From assembly GCA_016794985.1 (NCBI GenBank), contig JAEUIQ010000107.1, positions 1 to 64,000 on the forward strand: DNA of 64,000 nucleotides. Direction: 5' to 3'. A program made the translations under genes and the position numbers. Under the pieces are notes generated by a model. The model was not told where the DNA came from and searched no databases. It saw only the letters and a program-made list of their open reading frames with translations. Shown here piece by piece: positions 9,827 through 18,469 of the stretch; the first letter of the stretch is position 1, and each line of letters begins with the position of its first letter. Origin of the DNA: Planctomycetaceae bacterium. GTDB lineage: Bacteria > Planctomycetota > Planctomycetia > Pirellulales > Pirellulaceae.

Positions 9827-10749
9827 GACGCGCCCCCGTTGAGAACCACTTTTCCGCATCGCGTCGCGAGGTAATCAATCAAGACATCGGCGACGTTCTG
9901 ATCGGTGGTCGTTAGCAGGTAATCTGCCGCCACTTGATGGCAGGCTTGCTTCACAGCCAAAAGATGGTCCTGCAATTGTCGCAAGTAGTCTCGACGAATC
10001 GCTTGAGGATCGACGTCGAGCCAACTTTCAACACCCTCCAAGTCCCGAAAGCGCATCGTATCGGAGAAGGGAAAGTTTACCTCTTCATCCGCCAACACAT
10101 GCATTACCACAATCTCGTGATGGCGATGTCGTAAATGAAACAACGCGTGTTGCAGGGTCGCGGGATCGTCCAAGAGATCGCTGCACAAGATCACCAGGCC
10201 GCGGGACGGCAGGGTCTCCGCCAATTGATGAATAACCTGCGACGTGGCCGAAGGCTTATTGGGTTGCAAGCTGTCGATGGCTCGCAGTAATCGATGCAAG
10301 TGGCCGGTGGTGCTGGCAATCGGCAATCGCAGGTTAACTTGTTGATCAAATGCAATCAGACCGACGGCATCCCCCTGTTGAATCAAGACCCATGCCAGGG
10401 CCGCCGCGATTCTAGACGCATGTTGCAACTTGCTGCCTTGTTTGGATCGCGTTCCCGCATAACCCATCGACGCCGAGGCATCCAACAGAATCGTCGCGCG
10501 GAGGTTTGTTTCCTGATCGTATTGCTTTACAACAAAGCGATCCGTTCGCGCCAAAACACGCCAATCAATTCGACGTGGTTCGTCGCCGGGGCAATATTCG
10601 CGATGTTGGGCAAACTCGGCGGACGCTCCGGTAAATGGACTGCGATGGTTACCTTGGCGTGTTCCATTCATCGACCGACGAACAGGGAAACGAGCTAGTG
10701 CGAGGCGATCGAGCGTGGTTTGCGGAAGGAGTGTCATGATCGTATTCAC
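9823..10749 (-). CDS. DUF58 domain protein, partner of MoxR ATPase
   Basis: 308 residues from a GTG at 10749 that overlaps the moxR stop as GTGA; an ATG at 10737 is the alternative. The DUF58 signature is clear: HREYCPGDEPRRIDWRVLARTDRFVVKQYDQE, here quoted in parts (REYCPGDEPRRIDW, then ARTDRFVVK). A vWA-like core follows with DASASMG, the MIDAS-type position. No membrane segment is visible, so it is probably cytosolic. It is coupled at both ends: a four-base overlap with moxR upstream and with the BatA/vWA gene downstream. This supports co-translation of a chaperone-like MoxR/vWA module. Confidence 0.93.
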   Translation of the reverse strand: MNTIMTLLPQTTLDRLALARFPVRRSMNGTRQGNHRSPFTGASAEFAQHREYCPGDEPRRIDWRVLARTDRFVVKQYDQETNLRATILLDASASMGYAGTRSKQGSKLQHASRIAAALAWVLIQQGDAVGLIAFDQQVNLRLPIASTTGHLHRLLRAIDSLQPNKPSATSQVIHQLAETLPSRGLVILCSDLLDDPATLQHALFHLRHRHHEIVVMHVLADEEVNFPFSDTMRFRDLEGVESWLDVDPQAIRRDYLRQLQDHLLAVKQACHQVAADYLLTTTDQNVADVLIDYLATRCGKVVLNGGAS

Positions 10750-11972
10750 TCGTTTCCAGCTTGTTTTTGCGGTGGCTTGACGTGTTCCAGTAGTTTGCGA
10801 ATCACGTCATCGCGCTGGATGCCCGCCGCGTCGGCATTGAATGTCGTGACCAAGCGGTGCCGTAGAACCGCCAATGCCACGTTTTTTACGTCCGTTGTTG
10901 TGGCGTGAAATCGACCATGCAGGACCGCGCGAGCCTTCGCGGCCATGACCAGACTGATGCCGGCTCGCGGACCCGCGCCCCACCCGACCCATTCGCGAAT
11001 AAACGCGGGGGCTTGTGGATCGCGCGGTCGGGTCGCCTGGACCAAATCCCGAGCATAGGTAATCACGTGATCTGCGGCGGGGACTCGGCGAACGGTTTGT
11101 TGCAAGGACAAAATTTGTTCGGCATTCAGCACGGGCTGCAACTCGGGTTGCCAATCCGAAGTTGCTAACTTGATAATCCGGAATTCGTCGGCAGGCGTTG
11201 GATATTCGACGATGATGTTAAAGAGGAAACGATCCAATTGGGCTTCGGGTAACGGATAAGTGCCTTCTTGTTCGATCGGATTCTGAGTCGCCATGACAAA
11301 AAACGGCGAAGGCAGCACATGCGTTGTATCACCAATGGTGACTCGTCGTTCCTGCATCGCTTCCAAAAGGGCGGCCTGAGTTTTGGGTGGCGACCGATTG
11401 ATCTCGTCGGCTAACACCAAATTGCAGAACAGAGGCCCTTCGACAAATTGAAATTGTTTACGACCGCTGGCGCGATCTTCTTGCAAGACTTCGGTGCCTG
11501 TGATGTCGGATGGCATCAAGTCCGGAGTAAACTGCACCCGTTTGTAGCTAAGGTCTAGAGCTCCGGCGATGCCACTGACCAAGAGCGTTTTGGCCAAACC
11601 AGGTACGCCCGTCAACAGAACATGACCGCGACATAGCATCGCGATCAGAGCCTGCTCGATCACAGCATCTTGCCCGATAATAACCTGAGATAGTTGTTGT
11701 CGCATCGCTGAGTAGGCCTGGCGAACGGCTTCGACGCGAGCGACATCGTCATCGTTGGCGACCGAGGCGATGGACGAATGGTGTCCGGCAGGCTCATCGT
11801 TGTGGGAAACACCGTCCGAGGCCAGTACGGTTTCCGTAAAATGATCGGTGGGAATCCGGAACCGATGCCCACAGCGACACGCCACTCGCTTGCCAGCCAA
11901 CGAGCGATCGATTTTTAGCAAAGTACCACAGGCGTCGCATGGTATTCTCTCGGTCAAGGCTTGCGTCTTCAT
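10746..11972 (-). CDS. MoxR-family AAA+ ATPase with an N-terminal zinc-ribbon
   Basis: The ATG at 11972 (GGAACCAAAC just upstream) is preferred over an in-frame start at 12047, giving 408 residues. Residues 12-34 hold CDAC and CRC, a small zinc-ribbon-like knuckle followed by GHRFRIP; this resembles MJ0042/finger-type ribbons. A linker of about 40 residues follows, then the MoxR core: Walker A GVPGLAKT at 122-129, Walker B LVLADE at 184-189 followed by INRSPPKTQAALLEAMQE, and sensor motif MATQNPIEQEGTYPLPEAQ. MoxR ATPases act as chaperones for vWA proteins, which are encoded directly downstream. The extra ribbon is the unusual part. First gene of the operon; the promoter should lie in 11973-12200. 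Confidence 0.95.
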   Translation of the reverse strand: MKTQALTERIPCDACGTLLKIDRSLAGKRVACRCGHRFRIPTDHFTETVLASDGVSHNDEPAGHHSSIASVANDDDVARVEAVRQAYSAMRQQLSQVIIGQDAVIEQALIAMLCRGHVLLTGVPGLAKTLLVSGIAGALDLSYKRVQFTPDLMPSDITGTEVLQEDRASGRKQFQFVEGPLFCNLVLADEINRSPPKTQAALLEAMQERRVTIGDTTHVLPSPFFVMATQNPIEQEGTYPLPEAQLDRFLFNIIVEYPTPADEFRIIKLATSDWQPELQPVLNAEQILSLQQTVRRVPAADHVITYARDLVQATRPRDPQAPAFIREWVGWGAGPRAGISLVMAAKARAVLHGRFHATTTDVKNVALAVLRHRLVTTFNADAAGIQRDDVIRKLLEHVKPPQKQAGNE

Positions 11973-12370
11973 GTTTGGTTCCAGTTGATCATCGAAAGAG
12001 GAGCTTGTAGTCCAAACCCAAGTCGCCAAGATTCGCGGCGCCGTCACGGAAAAATTTGCAAAAACACATCACCCATCCACCAATCGCATGCAACACAGAT
12101 TCCTGAGAATTCCCGCCCGGCGCGCCCCGTCCCGTGGGGACGCTGCACGTTGGTTGGCGTGCGTTGCTACCGACATTGCGTCCCGTGGGGACGGGGCGCT
12201 TTGGGGGCCTGGCGTCCCTGCCGACATGGCGGCCCTACGAGACGGGGCGTGGCATGTGGGGATTGACGCGGCAGATTCTGTAAAGAATTCCGTGACGTTG
12301 CTAAATTATGGGCGACTAGTAATCTGTTGCGACGTTCGCCGGCACTGGGGCGCCTTGCTCAACGTCGTCC
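11973..12370. other. divergent intergenic region with GTCCCGTGGGGAC repeats
   Basis: This 398-base region separates moxR (minus) from the sigma-factor gene (plus) and must hold both promoters. The near-palindrome CGTCCCGTGGGGACG occurs at about 12128-12142 and again at about 12179-12193. Related GC-rich words (GGCGCGCCCCGTCCC, GAGACGGGGCGTGG) lie around them, so 12110-12260 reads like a degenerate family of short inverted repeats. I see no convincing open frame; those present have no coding character. Confidence 0.6.
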
Positions 12371-13066
12371 TTGGCTGCAAGAAAAGAATCAACATTGCCG
12401 GAGCGACCGATTAGCCTCCAACCCACGGACTCCGAATTGACGGATGACCTGGCCACCACGCCTGCTGACGTCGGTGCAGGGACGTCGTACGCTGAAGCAC
12501 GGAGTATCGTACCGCCGTTCGAGGAGATCGTTCGGCTGTACCAACGGGATGTTCGATTGTATGTCTCTCGGTTTTTGGGCCAGGACGCGGCGGCAGATGA
12601 TGTCGCGCAGGAAGTGTTCGTTCAGGTCTACCGAAGTCTCAGCCAATTCTCTGGACGAGGGGCATTGAAGGGTTGGATTTTGGGGATCGCTCGACATTGC
12701 GTCGGTACTTGGTTTCGGCAGCAGGCTCGCCAGGTTCGCTTTCGCACGCTGGACGTGGAGCTGGATTTGATCCAGTGTCGCTGGCAGGAATGGCAACGCG
12801 AACAAAATCTCGACGCCAGCGAACCTGCTTTGTCAGATGTTGATGCCGAGTTGGATCTGCAATTGCTGCGAGGCTGCATGGAGAAACTTAAGCTGCCCCA
12901 ACGGAACTTGGTCCGGCAGTTTTACTTCGAATCAGTATCCGCAGAAGAAATCGGACGGCAGCAAGGGCGAAATTCAGGAGCAATCAGGATGGCGTTACTC
13001 CGAATCCGTGAGACCCTGGCCAAGTGTATTCGCCAACAAGCGGCGAGGAGACCTCAACATGAGTGA
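12371..13066 (+). CDS. ECF-type RNA polymerase sigma factor
   Basis: 231 residues from a TTG at 12371; no in-frame ATG or better GTG lies before region 2, so the exact start is uncertain and may be a later TTG. Sigma region 2 covers about residues 52-98 (VRLYVSRFLGQDAAADDVAQ, EVFVQVYRSLSQFSG). Region 4 covers about 177-220 with the helix-turn-helix VSAEEIGRQQGRNSGAIRMA. The stop overlaps the start of the FecR-like gene by eight bases, so the two are translationally coupled, as is usual for ECF sigma factors and FecR-type partners in planctomycetes. Regulon unknown. Confidence 0.92.
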   Translation: MAARKESTLPERPISLQPTDSELTDDLATTPADVGAGTSYAEARSIVPPFEEIVRLYQRDVRLYVSRFLGQDAAADDVAQEVFVQVYRSLSQFSGRGALKGWILGIARHCVGTWFRQQARQVRFRTLDVELDLIQCRWQEWQREQNLDASEPALSDVDAELDLQLLRGCMEKLKLPQRNLVRQFYFESVSAEEIGRQQGRNSGAIRMALLRIRETLAKCIRQQAARRPQHE

Positions 13067-14726
13067 AAAAGACCCCAAACCACCCGGCCCAGATCACACA
13101 AGCAATGGCCAACCAACACCCAATACCGCCATGATCTGGAGACGTTATGTCGCGGGCGAGCCTTTGACATCGACCCAGCAAGAGCAATTGCAAGCCGCAT
13201 TGCATGAAGACACGGATTTTCGCCAACTCGTGATGGACGAACAAAGAGTTGATCGTCTCTTGAGATTGGCAGCCGAAGATGAAGCGAGCAACAACGCCTT
13301 TGTCGCCCGCGTCATGAAAAAATGCGCCGAACATGATCAGACTGCTGCAGCGACCAACCAGGGAACCAACAGTCTGTCCGAATTTCAGGTCGCTGTCTTG
13401 TCGTCCGCAACGGTACGGGCTCGAGTTCCTTCGTCGCGCAAATCCTTGGCCTGGGTTGGGTGGTTCTCTGCCGCGGCACTCTTGCTCACGGCATTAGGCT
13501 TGCTGGCCACGTATCGCAGCGAAATCATTCAACTAGCTTGGCCAAATCGCGGCACCCATCCGGATGTGCCGAATCCGAGTGGAGGAAAAGGAAACGGAGC
13601 AGAATCAAATCAACTTCCCGATCTCGACGCGACGATTGTGTCTCAGTTGAACCAACCAGCGAATCAAGAAAATGCGGCGGACCGCAATCTACCCCATGAG
13701 GAACTTGAGCCGGAGACTCCTGTCACGATTGAACCGCAGCGACTTTATGCGTCGATATCTGGCGTCAAGGACATGGGCGACGACGCTCGTTGGCAAGTGG
13801 GCGAGACCTTAGGGTCAGAAACACTCCAATTGGACTCGGGGGAGTTACAACTGACTATGAGCAGCGGTACCAAGATCGAAGTGTTTGCTCCGAGTCGCTT
13901 GGAACTGACTTCGGAGAACTCGTTGTCGCTAATGCACGGCGAGATTTCGGCCAACGTGCCAGCGGGCGCGCATGGATTTCAAGTTTTGACTCCGGGACTG
14001 GCGATTACCGATTTGGGTACGGTCTTCGATGTCGCCGTGGGAGCGGACGGAACGACAGAAGTTGAAGTTCGGCAAGGCCGGGTCGCGGTGGTCTCGCGGG
14101 CACTGCCAACGCAACAACAATGGAACATGAACGCGGATGAAACTTACCAATTGACATTTTATTCGCCCAGTTGGAGCGAACCATTGCGGACCAATGAAGT
14201 TGAGCGGACGAAGCCCCGCCCCGTTTTGGCTAACTACCCTATCGCGTCTTTAGCGCGGCAGCAATCAGGTCCGGCTACTGGCGTAGTGTCGTTGGATGGT
14301 CGTTCGATGAAATTTGATGATGAACAAGTCTTTGCGGCGGTGCGTGACCGAGTGTTTCGTGGTGTTCAGGAGTCTCCTGAAGAATTTGTCAGCATCTGGG
14401 GTCAATTCGTCGAGGCAACGACCGAACAGCCGCAACCCGTCGGTCAAATCACTGTCAATGGAGTTGATTTTGCGTTTGGTAATTTCAATGAAGCCGTGAA
14501 GACGCAGCAAAGAGTATTGGCTCAAGTTCAGCCAGAACCTGGAATGGAGCAAGGCGATCCGCAGCCGCCGAAGAACAATCTGCCGGTTCGCGGAAATTTT
14601 CGCGGCAGCTTGATCATTAACGGACAAATTCGCGAATTCGAATCGATTGAAGAGTACCAAGCCGCATTGTCAGAACTCATCGGCCCTGCGGCCCGGTTAG
14701 GCTTGTTTCCTTTGGGGAATGAATGA
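13059..14726 (+). CDS. FecR-domain membrane protein, putative anti-sigma partner
   Basis: 555 residues from ATG 13059, preceded by GAGGAG eight bases upstream inside the end of the sigma gene. The cytosolic N-terminus (WRRYVAGEPLTSTQQEQLQ, ALHEDTDFRQLV) resembles the anti-sigma N-terminus found in such pairs. One membrane helix lies near residues 130-152 (LAWVGWFSAAALLLTALGLL). A FecR domain lies near 263-344 (LTMSSGTKIEVFAPS, LMHGEISANVPAGAHGFQV, LGTVFDVAV, VEVRQGRVAVV). The last 200 residues do not match the LamG domain often found in this position. They contain two copies of a short theme ending in ITVNGVDFAFGNFNEA and LIINGQIREFESIEEYQAA. Likely signals from the envelope to the sigma factor. 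Confidence 0.88.
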   Translation: MSEKDPKPPGPDHTSNGQPTPNTAMIWRRYVAGEPLTSTQQEQLQAALHEDTDFRQLVMDEQRVDRLLRLAAEDEASNNAFVARVMKKCAEHDQTAAATNQGTNSLSEFQVAVLSSATVRARVPSSRKSLAWVGWFSAAALLLTALGLLATYRSEIIQLAWPNRGTHPDVPNPSGGKGNGAESNQLPDLDATIVSQLNQPANQENAADRNLPHEELEPETPVTIEPQRLYASISGVKDMGDDARWQVGETLGSETLQLDSGELQLTMSSGTKIEVFAPSRLELTSENSLSLMHGEISANVPAGAHGFQVLTPGLAITDLGTVFDVAVGADGTTEVEVRQGRVAVVSRALPTQQQWNMNADETYQLTFYSPSWSEPLRTNEVERTKPRPVLANYPIASLARQQSGPATGVVSLDGRSMKFDDEQVFAAVRDRVFRGVQESPEEFVSIWGQFVEATTEQPQPVGQITVNGVDFAFGNFNEAVKTQQRVLAQVQPEPGMEQGDPQPPKNNLPVRGNFRGSLIINGQIREFESIEEYQAALSELIGPAARLGLFPLGNE

Positions 14727-14828
14727 AGGCCATGATCCACGAGTCAGCATCCATCGTCCGGATGTTGGTTACGATCGCTTAGGACTTCGTCAGGACCGCA
14801 TCGTGCGACAACAAGCTCGTGCGATCTC

Positions 14829-15272
14829 TCACGAACGAAACCGCCTTAGGAAGTTACCGAGGATGTCCATCCATAACGCGATCGCAGGGAGAATACTCAC
14901 CGCCAGCAAACCAAATGTTAAACCCTTCACCCAATCGATGTCGACATAAACCAGCACCACAATGGCAACAAACAGCCAAGCGGCGAAACCGATCGCTATG
15001 AAGTGGATGGCGCGGTTTGCCGCATGCAAACTAGACTGATCCATCAGAGCGTCAGCGAACGCAGCAACTTGCTCCTCTTCGAATTCAAGTGACTCGCCGT
15101 TTCGTATTCGCACGGCTCGAAAGTTTAGCTCAGACACACTCAAGCAGTGGTCAGACAACAAAATCGATTTCGCGCGATCGATTTTGGTATCCGGCGCGGT
15201 CTTGCAGGCCACGCAGGGCACCAAGGCACCAAGCTTGTTTTCCCCGCAATAAATACAGACTGCTTTAGTCAA
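14829..15272 (-). CDS. small membrane protein with CxxC zinc-ribbon N-terminus
   Basis: 147 residues from a TTG at 15272 with the strong Shine-Dalgarno GGGGGA six bases upstream, which supports this rare start. The N-terminus holds two CxxC pairs (CIYCGENKLGALVPCVAC), a rubredoxin/zinc-ribbon-like knuckle. Two membrane segments follow near residues 90-110 (FIAIGFAAWLFVAIVVLVYV) and 115-135 (GLTFGLLAVSILPAIALWM). No named family recognised. It follows the 98-residue gene by 22 bases and seems to be the last gene of the thiD transcript. Confidence 0.72.
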   Translation of the reverse strand: MTKAVCIYCGENKLGALVPCVACKTAPDTKIDRAKSILLSDHCLSVSELNFRAVRIRNGESLEFEEEQVAAFADALMDQSSLHAANRAIHFIAIGFAAWLFVAIVVLVYVDIDWVKGLTFGLLAVSILPAIALWMDILGNFLRRFRS

Positions 15273-15294
15273 GCTGATTCCCCCTTCGTTTTGG

Positions 15295-15591
15295 TCATTC
15301 CAAGTCGTCCAGTGCTTGGATACTCCAGGGTGTGTGACGGTCTGTTCGTTCGGCGTAGTGCCCGCGCGGCAGCGTGCCCAGTTCTTGCAGGCTTGGGTCG
15401 AGTTCCAAGATTTCGCGGAGGGCGACCATGCTCAGGTTCGTCGATAGAACAACGCCTCCATCCATGAAGGACCATTCTCCGTCCGTATCGTGCGCGACAA
15501 CGAGAATGGGGCGGTTGTCGCGAATAATGGAAGTGTGAATGATGACGCCTAAATTAGACGGCAGCGTTTCGAAGTAGTTCTCTGGCGACAT
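15295..15591 (-). CDS. conserved-looking small hypothetical protein
   Basis: 98 residues from ATG 15591. The sequence reads as a folded cytosolic domain (NLGVIIHTSIIRDNRPILVV, HDTDGEWSFMDGGVVL, LREILELDPSL). The HDxDGxWxFxDG theme also occurs in small uncharacterised planctomycete and proteobacterial proteins. No catalytic motif is visible. It sits 36 bases after thiD and 22 bases before the zinc-ribbon membrane protein on the same strand, so co-transcription is likely but does not imply a thiamine role. Confidence 0.65.
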   Translation of the reverse strand: MSPENYFETLPSNLGVIIHTSIIRDNRPILVVAHDTDGEWSFMDGGVVLSTNLSMVALREILELDPSLQELGTLPRGHYAERTDRHTPWSIQALDDLE

Positions 15592-15627
15592 GGAGTCACT
15601 TAATTTCGAGATCGACAGCGGACCAAA

Positions 15628-16491
15628 TCAATCAGTAGCTGCCGACGCTTCGCTCAGCGGATTGTGCATCACGCGAGTCTCTGCCGGGAAGATACCTCGT
15701 CCCAGTGGAGCGGCGACGGAGACCGCTTTGGTGGTTTCCACTAATGAATGTTCGGCAACCTCGGTCAAGTCGGTTGCACCCAGCGCCAATAGACCTGTGA
15801 TATAGGCGGCCAACACACAGCCCGAACCGTGCGTCGAATTCGATTTTTGGTACGGCGTTGCCAACCGCACGATGCCATTTTTGTGAGATAAATAAACACT
15901 GTAGGTGTCATCGATTCGGCCAAACTTCAGTAGCACTTGCCGACAACCCATTTGTTGCAAGCGATGAATCGCCAATTGCACGTCGGGGAAAGTTCGGATC
16001 GACATGCCCGTCAGCTTTTCAGCTTCGAGGCGATTGGGAGTGATCAACAAACTGTTCGGGAAGAGATCGCGGCGGTAACTTTCGATCGCAGCATCGTCGA
16101 TCAATGAATGTCCATGTTTGCTGACCATCACTGGGTCAATGACCACGGGCACATTGACTGCGGCTAGTTCTTGAGCCACGGAGCGGATGATCGCCGCGTT
16201 GCCCAGAGCGCCCAACTTGATCGCTCGGGGACGGATATCGGCAAGCACCGCTCGAAGCTGTTGAACCACGAGTTCGGGTTCCAGTGGTACGACCCGTTCG
16301 ACTCGCTGTGTGTTCTGCACCGTCAGCAACGTGACGACGCTCATACCATAGACGCCCATTTGCTGGAACGTCTTGAGATCGGCTTGCAGTCCGGCGCCGC
16401 CGCTGGGGTCAGAACCCGCAATCGTCAACGCCACGGCCGTACGCGCTAGTGTGAATTCCAGCTTTGGTTTTCGGCTATTTTTCTTGGTCAT
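15628..16491 (-). CDS. thiD: hydroxymethylpyrimidine / phosphomethylpyrimidine kinase
   Basis: 287 residues from ATG 16491. It belongs to the ribokinase-like fold. The substrate loop TIAGSDPSGGAGLQADLKTF lies at the N-terminus, followed by GVYGMSVVTLLTVQNT, the KLGALGN turn, the VVIDPVMVSKHG metal/phosphate segment, LLITPNRLEAEKLTG and the anion-hole HGSGCVLAAYITG. ThiD phosphorylates HMP to HMP-P and HMP-PP for thiamine synthesis. Length is about 20 residues over the family norm because of a charged N-terminal tail. I found no TPP riboswitch in the bases upstream. thiE and thiL lie elsewhere in the window. Confidence 0.95.
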   Translation of the reverse strand: MTKKNSRKPKLEFTLARTAVALTIAGSDPSGGAGLQADLKTFQQMGVYGMSVVTLLTVQNTQRVERVVPLEPELVVQQLRAVLADIRPRAIKLGALGNAAIIRSVAQELAAVNVPVVIDPVMVSKHGHSLIDDAAIESYRRDLFPNSLLITPNRLEAEKLTGMSIRTFPDVQLAIHRLQQMGCRQVLLKFGRIDDTYSVYLSHKNGIVRLATPYQKSNSTHGSGCVLAAYITGLLALGATDLTEVAEHSLVETTKAVSVAAPLGRGIFPAETRVMHNPLSEASAATD

Positions 16492-16906
16492 GATTTACGT
16501 TGGCAGTACTTCTCGGATTTGCGGTGAATTACCAGAACGCGGCGCACATTGGGACGTTGAGTTAGGGCATTATCGCAGTCGCATTGTTGAACCCTCGTCG
16601 GATAGACTTGCTGAAAAGGCGGCGAGTAAGCCTTCGGATGAATGCTAAGAACCTCATTCAACTAGCTTTTTCCCGAGGATGCCTTTGAAAGAATAACGTA
16701 GCGGTGGCGCCGTCGTCAAACTCCCACTTTCCAAAGACCGCCGAGATCGAACGAGCGGGCCAGAAATGCGCCCCAACACAGCCGCTTTCCGGCAAGGATG
16801 GTGTGCAAAGGGTAGATCGCCGTTGGAAAAATCGTTGGCAGCGGGTATAAAGATTCGTGACGTCCGTGGATCGGACCACGAAAAAATGCCTTTTTTGCCA
16901 GAAGCC
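16492..16906. other. intergenic region between thiD and fumC
   Basis: 415 bases between divergent genes. It should hold the thiD promoter (minus) and fumC promoter (plus). I see no RNA gene, riboswitch signature or hairpin of note. The fumC frame is open back to 16766 but the extra residues look non-coding. Confidence 0.4.
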
Positions 16907-18376
16907 ATGACCAAATTGACAACCGAAACCAGCCAATCCGCCGCAGAAACTCGGATTGAAACGGACTCCATGGGCGAAGTCCGCGTGCCCAAAAACGCGT
17001 ACTATGGAGCCCAAACCGTTCGCGCCGTGGAGAATTTCCCCATTTCCGGCTGGCGATTGCCACCCGCGTTGATCCATGCGATGGGGTGGGTCAAATACGC
17101 TTGTGGCGTCGCGAACCGTGATATTGGCTGGCTTGGTAAGGCCACGAAGAATCCACTGGATGCGACGCGCATCCAAGCGATGCTAGATGCAGCTCGTGAA
17201 GTTGCTGATGGCAAATTCGATGATCAGTTCCCGATCGACGTATTTCAAACCGGCTCGGGTACATCCAGCAATATGAATTGCAACGAAGTGATCGCCAACC
17301 GAGCCATCGAATTGATCGGCGGTGATCGTTTCAGTGAAAAGAAGGTGATCCACCCGAACGACCATGTCAACATGTCGCAGAGCACGAACGATACCTTTCC
17401 GACCGCGATCCATGTCGCGGTAGGGTGTGAAATCAAAGGTCGTTTGCTGCCTGCTTTGCAACGATTTCATGCGGTTTTGGCCGACAAGGCCCAGCAGTGG
17501 ACCAAGATCATCAAGATTGGTCGAACCCACTTGATGGATGCGACGCCATTGACCTTGGGCCAAGAATTTGGTGGGTTTGCGCGCCAAGTCGAGTTGTCGA
17601 TTTCTCGCGCGGAAAAAGCATTGGCTGCCGTTTTGGAATTGCCTGTCGGTGGAACGGCAGTCGGGTCCGGGATCAACAGTCACCCGGAATTCGGCAGTCG
17701 CGTCGCCGCCGAAGTTGCTCGGCAAACCGGTGTGCCTTTCGTCGAGGCTGTGGACCACTTCGAGGCCAACGCGAACCGCGACGGTTTGGTCGAGTGCCAT
17801 GGTCAACTGAAAGCTGTGGCCACGACTTTGTACAATGTTGCGAACAATATTCGGTGGCTGGGGAGCGGACCCCGTTGTGGTTTCTTCGAAGTGATTTTGC
17901 CGAGCCGGCAGCCAGGTAGTTCGATCATGCCGGGTAAAGTAAATCCGGTTCTTTGCGAAAGCATGATGCAGTTGACGGCGCGCGTGATCGGTAACGATAG
18001 CGTTATCTCGCTGTCCGGTGCGACCGGAGGACAATTCCAATTGAACATCATGATGCCAGTGATGGGCCAAACGACTCTGGAGAGCATTCATCTGCTCAGC
18101 AACGGCATCGATGCGTTCATCGAGTTTTGTGCCGCTGGATTGGAGGCGAACGCGACCCAATGCGAGGCGGCCGTCGAGCAAAGTTTGTCGATGGTTACAA
18201 GTTTGAACCCATTGATCGGATACGATATGGCTTCGAAATTGGCGAAAGAGGCTTTCGCGTCGGGCAAAACCATCCGACAGTTGTGCCAAGAAAAGCAGGT
18301 GTTGCCTGCGGATGTCTTGCAGCGTGCTTTGGATCCTTTCTCGATGACCGTACCGCAACCGGATTTGCCGTCGTAG
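16907..18376 (+). CDS. fumC: class II fumarate hydratase
   Basis: 489 residues from ATG 16907 (MTKLTTETSQ); an in-frame ATG at 16886 is possible and the frame is open further up. The family landmarks are all present: RIETDSMGEVRVPKNAYYGA, QTGSGTSSNMNCNEVIANRA, HPNDHVNMSQSTNDTFPTA, GRTHLMDATPLTLGQEF with the active-site His, GTAVGSGINSHPEF, and the mobile signature loop GSSIMPGKVNP. Class II fumarases convert fumarate to L-malate without an Fe-S cluster, in the TCA cycle. Citrate synthase is encoded about 6 kb downstream on the other strand. No oddity in the active-site residues. Confidence 0.95.
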   Translation: MTKLTTETSQSAAETRIETDSMGEVRVPKNAYYGAQTVRAVENFPISGWRLPPALIHAMGWVKYACGVANRDIGWLGKATKNPLDATRIQAMLDAAREVADGKFDDQFPIDVFQTGSGTSSNMNCNEVIANRAIELIGGDRFSEKKVIHPNDHVNMSQSTNDTFPTAIHVAVGCEIKGRLLPALQRFHAVLADKAQQWTKIIKIGRTHLMDATPLTLGQEFGGFARQVELSISRAEKALAAVLELPVGGTAVGSGINSHPEFGSRVAAEVARQTGVPFVEAVDHFEANANRDGLVECHGQLKAVATTLYNVANNIRWLGSGPRCGFFEVILPSRQPGSSIMPGKVNPVLCESMMQLTARVIGNDSVISLSGATGGQFQLNIMMPVMGQTTLESIHLLSNGIDAFIEFCAAGLEANATQCEAAVEQSLSMVTSLNPLIGYDMASKLAKEAFASGKTIRQLCQEKQVLPADVLQRALDPFSMTVPQPDLPS

Positions 18377-18469
18377 TCATCGGTATCGCTGCCTGCGCAA
18401 ACGCAATCGGCGGGTGTTGATAAATTGCAAGTTGGTTAAAACTAGTTCGTTAGTCACAGGGAAGTGCAG

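Noticed and set aside
16492..16700. TPP riboswitch upstream of thiD
   Set aside because: Neither the CTGAGA nor the ACCTGATCTGG-type core is present in the upstream bases on the minus strand.
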